NCBI GenBank assembly: GCA_037039925.1
Contig: JAXRKP010000450.1
Coordinates: 176,001 to 240,000 of the forward strand
Reading direction: 5' to 3'
Length of the DNA stretch: 64,000 nt
From: Doris montereyensis
Lineage: Eukaryota > Mollusca > Gastropoda > Nudibranchia > Dorididae
Of this stretch, positions 51,176-63,369 are shown one piece after another (the first letter of the stretch is position 1; every line of letters begins with the position of its first letter). A model generated the notes under the pieces. The model was given only the letters and a program-made list of their open reading frames with translations, made no database searches and was not told the DNA's origin. The translations under genes and the position numbers were made by a program.

Positions 51176-54100
51176 GTAAGTCGCTAGAAAGACAAATTGA
51201 GATAAATGCTCAGAAAGTATATGTATGCTAAGCACTAAGAAAGACAATATTATGTGGTACACAGAAAGAGAATGTGTAGTTAGAAGGAAACGGTATGAAA
51301 ATATATGGTAAACAGTTTAAAAAACAATGTGAAGAGTATGTAGAATGAAAAGGCATGGTGAGTATTTAGAATGAAAAGGTATGGTAAGTAGTTAAAATGA
51401 AAAGGTATGGTAAGTAGTTAAAATGAAAAGGTATGGTAAGTGGTTAAAATGAAAAAGTATGGTAAGTGGTTAAAATGAAAAGGTATGGTAAGTGGTTAAA
51501 ATGAAAAGGTATGGTAAGTGGTTAAAATGAAAAGGTATGGTAAGTGGTTAAAATGAAAAAGGTATGGTAAGTGGTTAAAATGAAAAGGTATGGTAAGTAC
51601 TTAAAATGAAAAGGTATGGTAAGTAGTTAAAATGAAAAGGTATGGTAAGGGGTTAAAATGAAAAGGTATGGTAAGTAGTTAGAATGAAAAGGCATGGTGA
51701 GTAGTTAGATTGAAAAGGTATGGTAAGTAGTTAAAATGAAAAGGTATGGTAAGTAGTTAGAGTGAATATATATTGTACATAGTTAGAATGAAAAGGTATG
51801 ATCAGTAGTTAGAAATAAAATGTATCGTAAATAGTTGAAACAAAAAGGAATGGTAAATAGTAAAAATGGAAAGGTGTGGTAAATAATTATAATGAAAAGG
51901 TAGGTAAGTAGTTATAATGAAAATGTATGATCAATAGAAATAAAAGGTATGGTAAGTAGTTATGATGAAAATGTATGATCAGTAGAAATAAAAGGTATGG
52001 TAAGTAGTTATATTGAAAATGTATGATCAATAGAAATAAAAGGTATGGTAAGTAGTTGTAATGAAAATCTATGATCAATAGAATGAAAAGATATGATAAA
52101 TAGTTAGAAGGAAAATGTGTGGTAAATCGAATCAAAATGTATGGTAAATAGAATGAAAATGTATTGTAAATAGAATGAAAATGTATGGTAAATAGAATCA
52201 AAATGTATGGTAAATAGTTAGAATCAAAATGTATGGTCAATAGAATCAAAATGTATGGTAAATAGAATCAAAATGTATGATAAATAGTTAGAATGAAAAT
52301 GTATGATCAATAAAATGAAAATGTATGGTAAATAGAATCAAAATGTATGGTAAATAGTTAGAATGAAAATGTATGGTAAATAGAATGAAAATGTATGGTA
52401 AATTGTTAAAATGAAAATGTATGATCAATAGAGTGAAAATGTGTGGTAAATAGTTAAAAGAACAATATAAGGTAATTAGCTGGAATAAAAATGTATGGTA
52501 AATAATTAGAATCAAAATTTATTGTAAATAGCTATAATGAATATGTATGGTAAATAATTAGGATAAAAATGTATGGTAAGTAGGTAGAATGAAAGTGTAT
52601 CGAAATTAGTTAGAATGACAACGTGTGGTAAATAGTTGTAATGAAAATGTTTGGTAAATGGTTAGAATGAAAATGAATGGTAAACAGTTAGAATCCAAAT
52701 GTATGGTAAATAGTTAGATTGAAAATGGGGTAAATAATTAGAATGAAGAGAGTTGGCAAACAGTGAGAATGAAAAGATATGGTAAATAATTAGAATGAAA
52801 AGATATGGTAAATAATTAGAATGAAACGATATGGTAAATAATAAGAATGAAAATATATTTTAAATAGTTAGATTGAAAATGTATGGTAAGTAGTTAGAAT
52901 AACAATATATGGTAATTAGATGGAAAGAAAATGTAAGGTAGATAGTTAGAGTGAAAATGTATGGTAAATAGTTAGAGTGAAAATGTATGGTAAATAGTTA
53001 AAATGAAAATTTATGGTAAGTAATTGGAATGAAAATATATGTTAAATAGTTAGAATGAAAGGTATGATAAATAGTTAAAATGAAAATGTATGGTAAACGG
53101 TTTGATTGAACAGGCATGGTAAATAGTTAGAATGAAAATGTATGGTAAACGGTTAGATTGAAAAAACATGGTAAATAGTAAGAATGAACATGTATGGTAA
53201 ACGGTTAGATTGAAAAAGCATGGTAAATAGTTAGAATGAAAATGTATGGTAATCCGTTAGATTGAAAAAGCATGGTAAATAGTTTGAATGAAAATATATG
53301 GTAAACGGTTAGATTGGAAAGGCATGGTAAATAGTAAGAATGAAAATGCATGGTAAACGGTTAGATTGAAAAGGTATGGTAAATAGTTAGAATGAAAATG
53401 TATGGTAAATGGTTAGTATGAAAGGTATGGTAAATAGTAAGAATAAAATGTATGGTAAATGGTTCGTATGAAAGGTATGGTAAATAGTAAGAATGAAAAG
53501 GCATGGTAAATAGTAAGAATGAAAAGACATGGTAAATTGTAAGAATGAACAGACATGGTAAAAAAAGTAAGAATGAAAAGACATGGTAAATAGTAAGAAT
53601 GAAAAGGCATGGTAAATAGTAAGAATGAAAAGACATGGTAAATAGTAAGAATGAAAAGGCATGGTAAATGTAAGAATGAAAAAAAGACATAGTAAATAGT
53701 AAGAATGAAAAGGCATGGTAAATAGTACGAATGAAAAGGCATGGTAAATAGTAAAAATTCAAAGGAATGTTAAATAGTAAGAATGAAAATGTATTGTAAA
53801 CGGTTAGAATGATAAGGCATGGTAAATAGTAAGAATGAAAATGTATGTTAAATGGTTAGATCGAAAACATGGTAAATAGTTAGAATGGAAATGTATGGTA
53901 AATTGTTAGAATGAAAAGGCATGGTAAATAGTTAGAATAAAATGTATGGTAAATGGTTAGAATGAAAGGTATGGTAAATAGTAAGAATGAAAAAATGTAT
54001 GGTAAATGGTTAGTATGAAAGGTATGGTAAATAGTTAGAATGAAAATGTATGGTAAATTGTTAGATTGAAAAGTCATGGGGAATAGTATGAAAGAAAATG

Positions 54101-57100
54101 TATGGTTAATGTTTAGATTGAAAAGGTATGATAAATAGTAAGAATGAAAATGTATGGTAAATGGTTAGAGTGAAAACGTATGGTAAATACTTAGAAGGAA
54201 AATGTATCGTAAATGGTTGGATTGAAAAGGCATAGTAAATAGTGAGAATGAAAATGTATGGTAAATGGTTAGATTGAAAATGTATGGTAAATGGTTGGAT
54301 TGAAAAAGGCATAGTAAATAGTAAGAATGAAAACGTATGGTAAATGGTTGGATTGAAAAGGTATAGTAAATAGTAAGAATGAAAATGTATGGTAAATGGT
54401 TAGATTGAAAAGGCATAGTAAATAATAAGAATGAAAAGGTATGGTAAATGGTTAGAATGAAAATGTATGGTAAATTGTTAGAATTGAAAAGTCATGGTAA
54501 ATGGAATAGTATGTTAATGAAAATGTATGGTAAATGTTTAGATTGAAAAGGTATGATTAAATAGTAAGAATGAAAATGTATGGTAAATGGTTATAGTTAG
54601 AAAAACGTATGGTAAATAGTTAGAAGGAAAATGTAGAATCGTAAATGGTTGAGATTGAAAAGGCATTAGTAAATAGTAAGAATGAAAATGTATGGTAAAT
54701 GGTTAGATTGAAAATGTATGGTAAATGGTTGGATTGAAAAGGCATAGTAAATAGTAAGAATGAAAACGTATGGTAAATGGTTGGATTGAAAAGGTATAGT
54801 AAATAGTAAGAATGAAAATGTATGGTAAATGGTTAGATTGAAAAGGCATAGTAAATAATAAGAATGAAAATGTATGGTAAATGGTTAGATTGAAAATGTA
54901 TGGTCAATAGTTAGAATGAAAATGTATGGTAAATGGTAATATATGGTAAATGGTTACTATGAAAATGTATGGTAAATGGTTAGATTGAAAATTTATGGTA
55001 AATGGTTAGATTGAAAAGGCATAGTAAATGGTAAGATTGAAAATGTATGGTCAATGGTTAGATTGAAAAGGCATAGTAAAGAGTAAGAATGAAAATGTAT
55101 GGTAAATAGTTAGAATGAAATGTATGTTAAATAGTTAGAATGAAAATGTATGGTAAATAGTTAGAATGGTAATGTATGGTAAATGGTGAGATTGAAAATG
55201 TATGGTAAATGGTTAGATTGAAAAGGCATAGTAAATAGTTAGAATGAAAATGTATGGTAAATGGTTAGATTGAAAATGTATGGTAAATGGTTAGATTGAA
55301 AAATAGTAAATAATAAGAATGAAAACGTATGGTAAATGATTGATTGAAAAGTTATAGTAAATAATAAGAATGAAAACGTATGGTAAATGGTTGGATTGAA
55401 AAGGTATAGTAAATAGTAAGAATGAAAATGTATGGTAAATGGTTAGATTGAAAAGGCATAGTAAATAATAAGAATGAAAATGTATGGTAAATGGTTAGAT
55501 TGAAAATGTATGGTCAATAGTAAGAATGAAAATGTATGGTAAATGGAATGAAAAGATATAGTAAATAGTAACTATGAAAATGTATGGTAAATGGTTAGAT
55601 TGAAAATTTATGGTAAATGGTAAGATTGAAAAGGCATAGTAAATGGTAAGATTGAAAATGTATGGTAAATGGTTAGATTGAAAAGGCATAGTAAAGAGTA
55701 AGAATGAAAATGTATGGTAAATAGTTAGAATGAAAATGTATGTTAAATAGTTAGAATGAAAATGTATGGTAAATAGTTAGATTGAAAAGGCATGGTAAAT
55801 AATAAGAATGAAAATGTATGGTAAATAGTAGGAATGAAAGTGTATCGTAATTAGTTAGAATGAAATGTATGGTAAATAGTTAGAATGAAATGTATGGTAA
55901 ACAGTTAGATTGAAAATGTATGGTAAATTAACGAAAATGAAAAAGTGATAAATAACGAAAATGAAAATGTATGGTAAATAGTTAGATTGAAAAGGTATGA
56001 TAAATAATAAGAATGAAAATGTATACTAAATAATTAGATGAAAAATGTATACTAAATAATAAGAATGAAAATGTATACTAAATAGTTAGAATTAAAATGT
56101 GTAGTAAATAGTTAGAATGAAAAGGTATGGTAAATAATTGGATTGAAAATGTATGGTAAACAGTTAGAATGAAAAGGTATGGTAAATAGTTAATGGAAAA
56201 TCTATGGTAGGAAGATAAAATGAAAATGTATGGTAAATGGTTGGAATGAAAAGGAATGGCAAATAGTTACATTGAAAATGTATGTTATGAAGTTAGATGA
56301 AAATGTATGGTAAATAATTAGAATGAAAAAGGAATGGCAAATAGTTACATTGAAAATGTATGGTAGATAGTTAGATTTAAAGTGTATGGTAAATATTTAG
56401 ATTGTAAAATGTATAGTAAATGGTTAGAATGAAAATGTATGGTAAATAGTTAGATTGAAAAGGTACGGTAAATTGTTAGAATGAAAATGGATGGTAAACA
56501 GAGGGAGAAAAAGTGTATGGTAAGTAAATAAAGAAAAAGATGTGTGGCAAATAACGATAATGAAAATGTATGGTAGGTTGTTGAAAAGACAAACACTATT
56601 GTGATTTCTCCTTGTCACGAACTACAATACACTTTTTCGAGACCAACACACTCTCTTTGAGAATGGACTAAAACCTGATAACAGAGCAAAATATGAAGAC
56701 AAGGACGTGTGATTAAGTAGTTAAAAAGACAATGTGTGGTTACGTAGTTAGAAAGACAATGTGTGATTAAGTAGTTAAAAAGACAATGTGTGGTTAAGTA
56801 GTTAGAAAGATAACGTGTGGTAAATAGTTAGTTAGAAAAGAGTAAAAGTGTAAAGTTACTTGAGTAGTTAGAAAGATAAAGTGTACTTGAGTAGTTAGAA
56901 AGATAAAGTGTACTTGAGTAGTTAAAGAAAGATAAAATTGTAGTTATTGAAAAGATAGTAAGTTAGTATGGTAAATAGAAAGATAAAGTGTACTTAAGTA
57001 GTTAGAAAGATAAAGTGTATTAAGTAGTTAGAAAGATAAAGTGTACTTGAGTAGTTAGAAAGATAAAGTGTACTTGAGTAGTTAGAAAGATAAAGTGTAC

Positions 57101-60100
57101 TTGAAAGATAAAGTGTGTTAGTTAGAAAGATAAAGTGTACTTGAGTAGTTAGAAAGATAAATGTATTAAGTAGTTAGAAAGATAAAGTGTACTTAAGTAG
57201 TTAGAAAGAAAAGGTGTGGTTAAGTGTTAAAATGAAAAGTGTTAAGTAGTTAGAAAGATAAAGTGTACTTGAAAGTAGTTAATGAAAAGATAAAGTGTAG
57301 AATGAGTAGTTAGAAAGAATAATATGTGATTAAGTAGTTAAAAAGGATGGTAAATAGTACGACTTGAGTAGTTAGAAAGATAAAGTGTATTGAGTAGTTA
57401 GAAAGATAAGGCATGTGATTAAGTAGTTAGAAAGATTAAGTGTACTTAAGTAGTTAGAAAGATAAAGTGTACTTGAGTAGTTAGAAAGATAAAGTGTGAT
57501 TGAGTAGTTAGAAAGATAACATGTGATTAAGTAGTTAGAAAAGATTAGTGTACTTGAGTAGTTAGAAAGAAAAGTAAAGTAGTTAGAAAGATAAAGTGTA
57601 CTTGAGTAGTTAGAAAGATAACATGTGATTAATAGTTAGAAAGATTATGTATTTAAGTAGTTAGAAAGATAAAGTGTATGGTTTGAAAAGTATGGTAAAT
57701 GTTAGAAAGAAAAGGTAATAAATGTTGAATGAAAATTAAGTAGTTAGAAAGAAATTAAGTGTTAGAAAGACAATGTTGGTCAGTTAGTTAGAAAGATGGT
57801 CATGTAGTAAGAAAAGAAAATGTGTGGTCATGTAGTTAGAAAGATAAGGTGTGGTAAATAGTTAGAAAGAAAATGTGTGGTCATGTGTTAGAAAGACAAT
57901 GTAGTGGTCATGTAAAGAATTAAGTGTACTTGTCATGTAGTTAGAATGAAAATGTAAGTGTACTATGAGTAGTTAGAAAGATAAATGTGTGAAAAGGTCA
58001 AGTGTACAATGTGTGGTCATGTAGTTAGAAAGAAAGGTGTGGTTACTATGAAATGTAGTTAGAAAAGACAATGTGTGGTCATGTAGTTAGAAAGATAAGG
58101 TGTAAATGGTAAGATTGAAAATGTATGTAATGGTTAGATTGACAATGTGTAGTCAAATAGTAAGAAAGACAATGTGTGGTGTACTTGAGTAGTTAGAGAA
58201 AGACAATGTGTGGTAATGTAGTTAGATTGAAAAAGTAGTAAATAAGAAAGAAAATGTATGGTCATGTAGTTAGAAAGACAAGGTGTGGTCATGTAGTTAG
58301 AAAGACAATGTGTGGTAAGTAGTAGATTGACAATGTGTGGTCATGTAGTTAGAAAGACAATGTGTGGTCATGTAGTAAAGTTAGATTGAAAGAGAAAGGT
58401 GTGGTCATGTAGTTAGAAAGACAATGTAGTCATGTAGTTAGAAAGACAAGGTGTGGTAAGTAGTAAGTTAAGATTTAGAAAGACAATGTGTGGTCATGTA
58501 GTTAGAAAGACAATGTGTGGTCATGTAGTAAGAAAGACAATGTGTGGTCATGTAGTTAGAAAGACAAGACAATGTAATTAGTCATGTGTTAGAATGAAAA
58601 AAGACAGAAAGGTGTTAGAAAGACAATGTGTGGTCATGTAGTAAGAAAGACAATGTGTGGTAAGTAGTAAGAAAGACAATGTGTGGTCATGTAGTAAGAA
58701 AGACAAGGTGTGGCTAAGTAGTTAGTAAGAAAGACAATGTGTGGTCATGTAGTTAAAAGACAATGTGTGGTCATTAGAATAAGAAAGACAATAGTAGTAA
58801 GAAAGACAATGTGTGGTCATGTAGTTAGAAAGACAAGGTGTGGTCATGTAGTTAAGAAAGACAATGTGTGGTCATGTAGTTAGAAAGACAAGGTGTGGCT
58901 AAGTAGTAAGAAAGACAATGTGTGGTCATGTAGTTAGTAAAAGACAATGTGTGGTGTTAGAATGAAAGACAAGGTGTGGAAAAGTAGTAAGAAAGACAAT
59001 GTGTGGTCATGTAGTTAGAAAAGACAAGGTGTGGTCATGTAGTAAGAAAGACAATGTGTGGTCATGTAGTTAGAAAGACAAGGTGTGGTCAAGTAGTTAG
59101 AAAGACAATGTGTGGTCATGTAGTTAGAAAGACAATGTGTGGTCATGTAGTTAGAAAGACAATGTGTGGTCATGTAGTTAGAAAGACAATGTGTGGTCAA
59201 TGTAGTTAAGAAAGACAATGTGTGGTCATGTAGTTTAGAAAGACAATGTGTGGTCATGTAGTTAGAAAGACAATGTGTGGTCATGTAGTTAGAAAGACAA
59301 TGTGTGGTCAAGTAGTAAGAAAGACAATGTGTGGTCATGTAGTTAGAAAGACAATGTGTGGTCATGTAGTTAGAAAGACAATGTGTGGTCATGTAGTTAA
59401 GAAAGACAATGTGTGGTCATGTAGTTAGAAAGACAATAGTTAGAAAGACAAAGTGTGGTCATGTAGTTAGAAAAGTCATGTGGTCTAAGTAGTTAGAAAG
59501 ACAATGTGTGGTCATGTAGTAAGAAAGACAATGTGTGTTAAATCATGTAGTAAGAAAGACAATGTGTGGTCATGTAGTTAGAAAGATAATGTGTGGTCAT
59601 GTAGTAAGAAAGACAATGTGTGGTCATGTAGTTAGAAAGACAATGTGTGTAGTTCAATGTGTGGTCATGTAGTTAGAAAGACAATGTGTGGTCATGTAGT
59701 TAGAAAGACAATGTGTGGTCATGTAGTTAGAAAGACAATGTGTGGTCATGTAGTTAGAAAGTCATGTGGTCATGTAGTTAGAAAGACAATGTGTGGTCAT
59801 GTAGTTAGAAAGACAATGTGTGGTCATGTAGTTAGAAAGACAATGTGTGGTCATGTAGTAAGAAAGACAATGTGTGGTCATGTAGTTCAATGTAGGTAGT
59901 TAGAAAGACAATGTGTGGTCATGTAGTAGTTAGAAAGACAATGTGTGGTCATGTAGTTAGAAAGACAATGTGTGGTCATGTAGTTAGAAAGACAATGTGT
60001 GGTCATGTAGTTAGAAAGACAATGTGTGGTCATGTAGTTAGAAAGACAATGTGTGGTCATGTAGTTAGAAAGACAATGTGTGGTCATGTAGTTAGAAAGA

Positions 60101-60950
60101 CAATGTGTGGTCATGTAGTTAGTTAGAAAGACAATGTGTGGTCATAGTTAGAAAGACAATGTGTGGTCATGTAGTTAGAAAGACAATGTGTGGTCATGTA
60201 GTTAGAAAGACAATGTGGTCATGTAGTTAGAAAGACAATGTGTGGTCATGTAGTTAGAAAGACAATGTGTGGTCATGTAGTTAGAAAGACAAGTTAAGAA
60301 AGACAATGTGTGGTCATGTAGTTAAGACAATGTGTGGTCATGTAGTTAGAAAGATAATGTGTGGTCATGTAGTTAGAAAGACAATGTGTGGTCATGTAGT
60401 TAGTTAGAAAGACAATGTGTGGTCATGTAGTTAGAAAGACAATGTGTGGTCATGTAGTTAGAAAGACAATGTGTGGTCATGTAGTTAGAAAGACAATGTG
60501 TGGTCATGTAGTTAGAAAGATAATGTGTGGTAGTAAGAAAGACAATGTGTGGTCATGTAGTCAGAAAGATAATGTGTGGTTAACTAGTGAGAAAAATAAT
60601 GTGTGGTTAACTAGTGAGAAAAATAATGTGTGGTTAAGGAGTTAGAAAGACAATGTGTGGTCGAGAAGTTAGAAAGACAATGTGTGGTTGAGTAGTTAAA
60701 AAGATAACTTGGTGTTGAGTAGTTAGAACGACAATGTGTGGTTGAGTAGTTAGAAAGACAATGTGTGGTTGAGAAGCTTTAAAGACCATTTGTGTTAAGC
60801 AGCTGGAATAAAAATACATGGTATTTAGACAGACAATAACTTGTAAGAAATTAGAAAGAGAATGTGGGGTAAATAATTAGAAAGACACTTTTTTTTGCGG
60901 TAAATAATTCGAATGAAAATGTCTGGTAAATAGTTAGAAAAGACCGGTTT
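51176..60950. repeat. Giant 26-27-bp minisatellite filling an intron
   Basis: Roughly 9.7 kb and about 350 or more units, starting at the 5' splice site of the MYND exon. Early units read GGTATGGTAAGTAGTTAAAA plus TGAAAA (51,300-51,760). Middle units are dominated by ATGGTAAATAGTTAGAATGA plus AAATGT (to ~56,560). A transitional block based on AGATAAAGTGTACTTGAGTA follows (56,850-57,700), then a homogeneous block based on GTGGTCATGTAGTTAGAAAG plus ACAATGT (57,780-60,640). Units decay toward 60,950. Many open frames inside it are by-products of the 27-bp period. Confidence 0.95.
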
Positions 60951-61404
60951 GTTATAACTTAGATCTACATTACTTACATGGCTAATTGAGTTGGTTCAAT
61001 TTGTGGATTTTTTCTTACATATCCATATTTCCAATTCATTAAACCTAGATTTAGTTTCGAATTGATTAGAGCGGCAAAACATGACAACTACCTCATGGAG
61101 CTTTTTTTATATATTTATAGATCTAAATTCTTAAGTCATGAAGCTTTCCAAGGATGCAGCATTTCATAGTTCTTCAGCTTTGTTAAAAATGTCCGTTGTA
61201 ACCCTGTGGTAAATAACAGAAACGATGCAGTGATGCCCCCCCCCCCCAACTCCCATTCGAGCAGCCGTGCTTCTCTCAATTCTGATCTAGAATCCAGGCC
61301 CTTTTGTTTTTTTTTAACGGAAATTTTATATTACTTATTCACCTGAAAATTTCACCAATACGAGCTTGTCCGTTAGAAAAAACCTTCCAACAACGAGAAA
61401 ATTC

Positions 61405-62020
61405 ACCTTCTCATGATGCATTGTTACTTATGATGGAGGGGCTCGACAGGAATATCCAGAATCGACTTAACAAACCTAGCAATGCCTTTAACATGCTCAG
61501 TATTACATGTATCTGGAAATCATAATCATATAGCCGTAAGACCAAGCTGAAATTATACAAACGCTGTATTCTTGCCACTCTACTGAATGGTTAAGAATGC
61601 ATGAAAATGACAGACATTGATCTTAACAGGCTATCTGTCTTCCAATATAAAAAAAAATGCAAAGAATCAATAGATATTTCTGGCCAGATGGAGTGACAAA
61701 TGAAGAACTAAGCAATGTAAACAAGAACAAATAGAAACTACACTTATGAGAAAAAGATGGAAGTGGCTAGAACACATTATACAGGAGAGAACAGGGGATA
61801 TTACAAGAATGGCTTTGCCTTGGACATCTGAAGGCAGAAACAAGCAAGGAAGCCAAAGATCATCTGGTGCAAAATTGTAGAAGGAGAAATGAAGACATGG
61901 AGACAGACGTGAAACACCATTCATAAGAAGACCCCAAACATTTAGGAATGGGAAAGTTTCGTTGTTGCCCTACGTGCCACCCGGGTTAAAGGGCAGTAAA
62001 GTAGGTAAATAAGTAAGTTA
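61405..62020 (+). pseudogene. Non-LTR retrotransposon 3' end, different family
   Basis: Plus-strand decayed coding runs through DRNIQNRLNKPSNAFNMLS, KTKLKLYKRCILATLLNG and RRWKWLEHIIQERTGDITRM, then ALPWTSEGRNKQGSQ. It closes with EWESFVVALRATRVKGQ and a stop, followed by a (TAAG/TAAA)-like tail. The layout is typical of the RT C-terminus of CR1/L2-like elements. Several stops and frameshifts show it is dead. It lies within the MYND-gene intron in sense orientation. Confidence 0.75.
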
Positions 62021-62369
62021 TTACAATTTACGTTGACTTAAAAAAAAGAAACGACAGTTAACGTTTAGACTTCTTCCAGAAGACTAGATCTAGATGTCTA
62101 CTTCAATTTTTTGCAGGGAATTCGTCATCGGCTAAAAAAGGTTTGAGCTAAATTTTCGGACCGGTTTCTAGGTTCTATGCACATACGATAAGTCAGTAGT
62201 TTCGCGGCATTTATACTTAGAAAACTTATTCCTAGCATCAGAGGAGGCGCTGTTTTTCTGTTTGTGTACGAAGGCGAAGTGCTGTAGTAGCATTGCTAAA
62301 ATATGGTATAACAAGCATGTTACATCCCTGCTAGTAATAAGCACTATTAGTATTAGATCGAGTCAGTAT

Positions 62370-62560
62370 TATATCGAGTCAGTATTTGAAATTGAGGCTA
62401 CGTAGGTAGGCGTAAATGGTATGCGTATTATTCCAACTTATTGTGATGGCGGTTAACGTGAATGAAAGTTCTAATCAAAGACGGGGAAACAATGCAATTT
62501 TCATTTATTAAACGTCACTTCCGGTAGAAAAATTCCTCAACGGAAAACGACCTCGGGGTC
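62370..62560. repeat. Dispersed repeat Y, copy 2
   Basis: Shares gtgaatgaaagttctaatca, acggggaaacaatgcaattt and ttccggtagaaaaattcctc with the 8,935 copy. Confidence 0.6.
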
Positions 62561-62844
62561 ATTTAGAACCTACATGCAAAATATGGTTACTCCTAGTAAC
62601 ATGGCAATAGAGCCTTTGGCGGACAAAGACCAACCCAACTCAGAATTATATAATAGATATGGTCATAACTTGACCAATCCGATTCGCTCCCGAAATAGCA
62701 AACAAAATATTTTTGTCTTAAAATCAGTAGGCTGTTATGATACATGACTTATTATTTTTTATAAAATTTTCTTCTTTCTAGTGCAGTAATGCTAGAAGGC
62801 CTTAAATATGTATAATACTATAATGTATTAAAATTGGCACATAG

Positions 62845-62924
62845 ACAAATAGATAGATAGGTAGATAGGTAAATAAATAGTTAGTTAGATAGATATAGTA
62901 GTGAGGAAGAGAGAAGAGAGAGAG

Positions 62925-63007
<83 letters not shown>

Positions 63008-63008
63008 T

Positions 63009-63039
<31 letters not shown>

Positions 63040-63080
63040 GGCAGCCGGACAGACAGACAGACAGACAGACAGACAGATGG
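62845..63080. repeat. (TAGA)n, (GA)n and (GACA)n
   Basis: TAGA/TAGG at 62,845-62,897, GA at 62,907-63,002, GACA to 63,076. They lie ~100 bp before the exon at 63,181. Confidence 0.95.
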
Positions 63081-63180
63081 AGTTACGGCGGGAATCATAT
63101 ATACATGTACATTTATAAGCTTTATCAGGATTCTCTTTTGACATAGTATTTACTAGTTCATATTTCTTACGCGCACACAG

Positions 63181-63291
63181 GCAGCATACATCAATTTGAG
63201 GAGAAATTCAAGTCTCTAGACACGTACATATTCCAGTCACAGTATGGTCGTTTTGAGAAAGGCGCGTCTCTACTAGATATCCCTGATGAAG
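63181..63291 (+). CDS. Next exon of the MYND-finger gene (inferred)
   Basis: Acceptor is a weak pyrimidine tract ending cacacag; donor is gtaggt; 111 bp. Only one frame is open. It encodes SIHQFEEKFKSLDTYIFQSQ and then YGRFEKGASLLDIPDE, entering in phase 1. The MYND exon exits in phase 1, so joining gives an unbroken TC-G-SIHQF reading. The sequence is not recognised as a known domain. The gene presumably continues beyond the window. Confidence 0.6.
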
Positions 63292-63369
63292 GTAGGTATG
63301 ATTTAACGATAAAGATGGAATTATTGTTCGTATTGTCGTACAAGTGCAGATTCGCCGACTGTACATCAT

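Larger units (their letters stand above)
60951..63180. other. Remainder of MYND-gene intron
   Basis: After the minisatellite ends this holds non-LTR retrotransposon debris (61,405-62,020), one copy of a dispersed ~190-bp repeat (62,370-62,560), and TAGA, GA and GACA microsatellites (62,845-63,080). No further exon was recognised. Confidence 0.5.

Noticed and set aside
53361..54416. Minus-strand frames rich in Tyr/His/Phe such as FILTIYHTF
   Set aside because: Mirror images of the 26-bp satellite; the frame persists only where small indels compensate.
59015..60645. Open frames on both strands with 9-residue periods (MTTHCLSNY and CGHVVRKTM)
   Set aside because: The 27-bp satellite unit is a multiple of three and lacks stops in these frames. 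They break at every irregular unit, lie inside an intron and have no homology.
51176..60950. CRISPR-like array
   Set aside because: Units are contiguous with no unique spacers, and the context is an animal intron.
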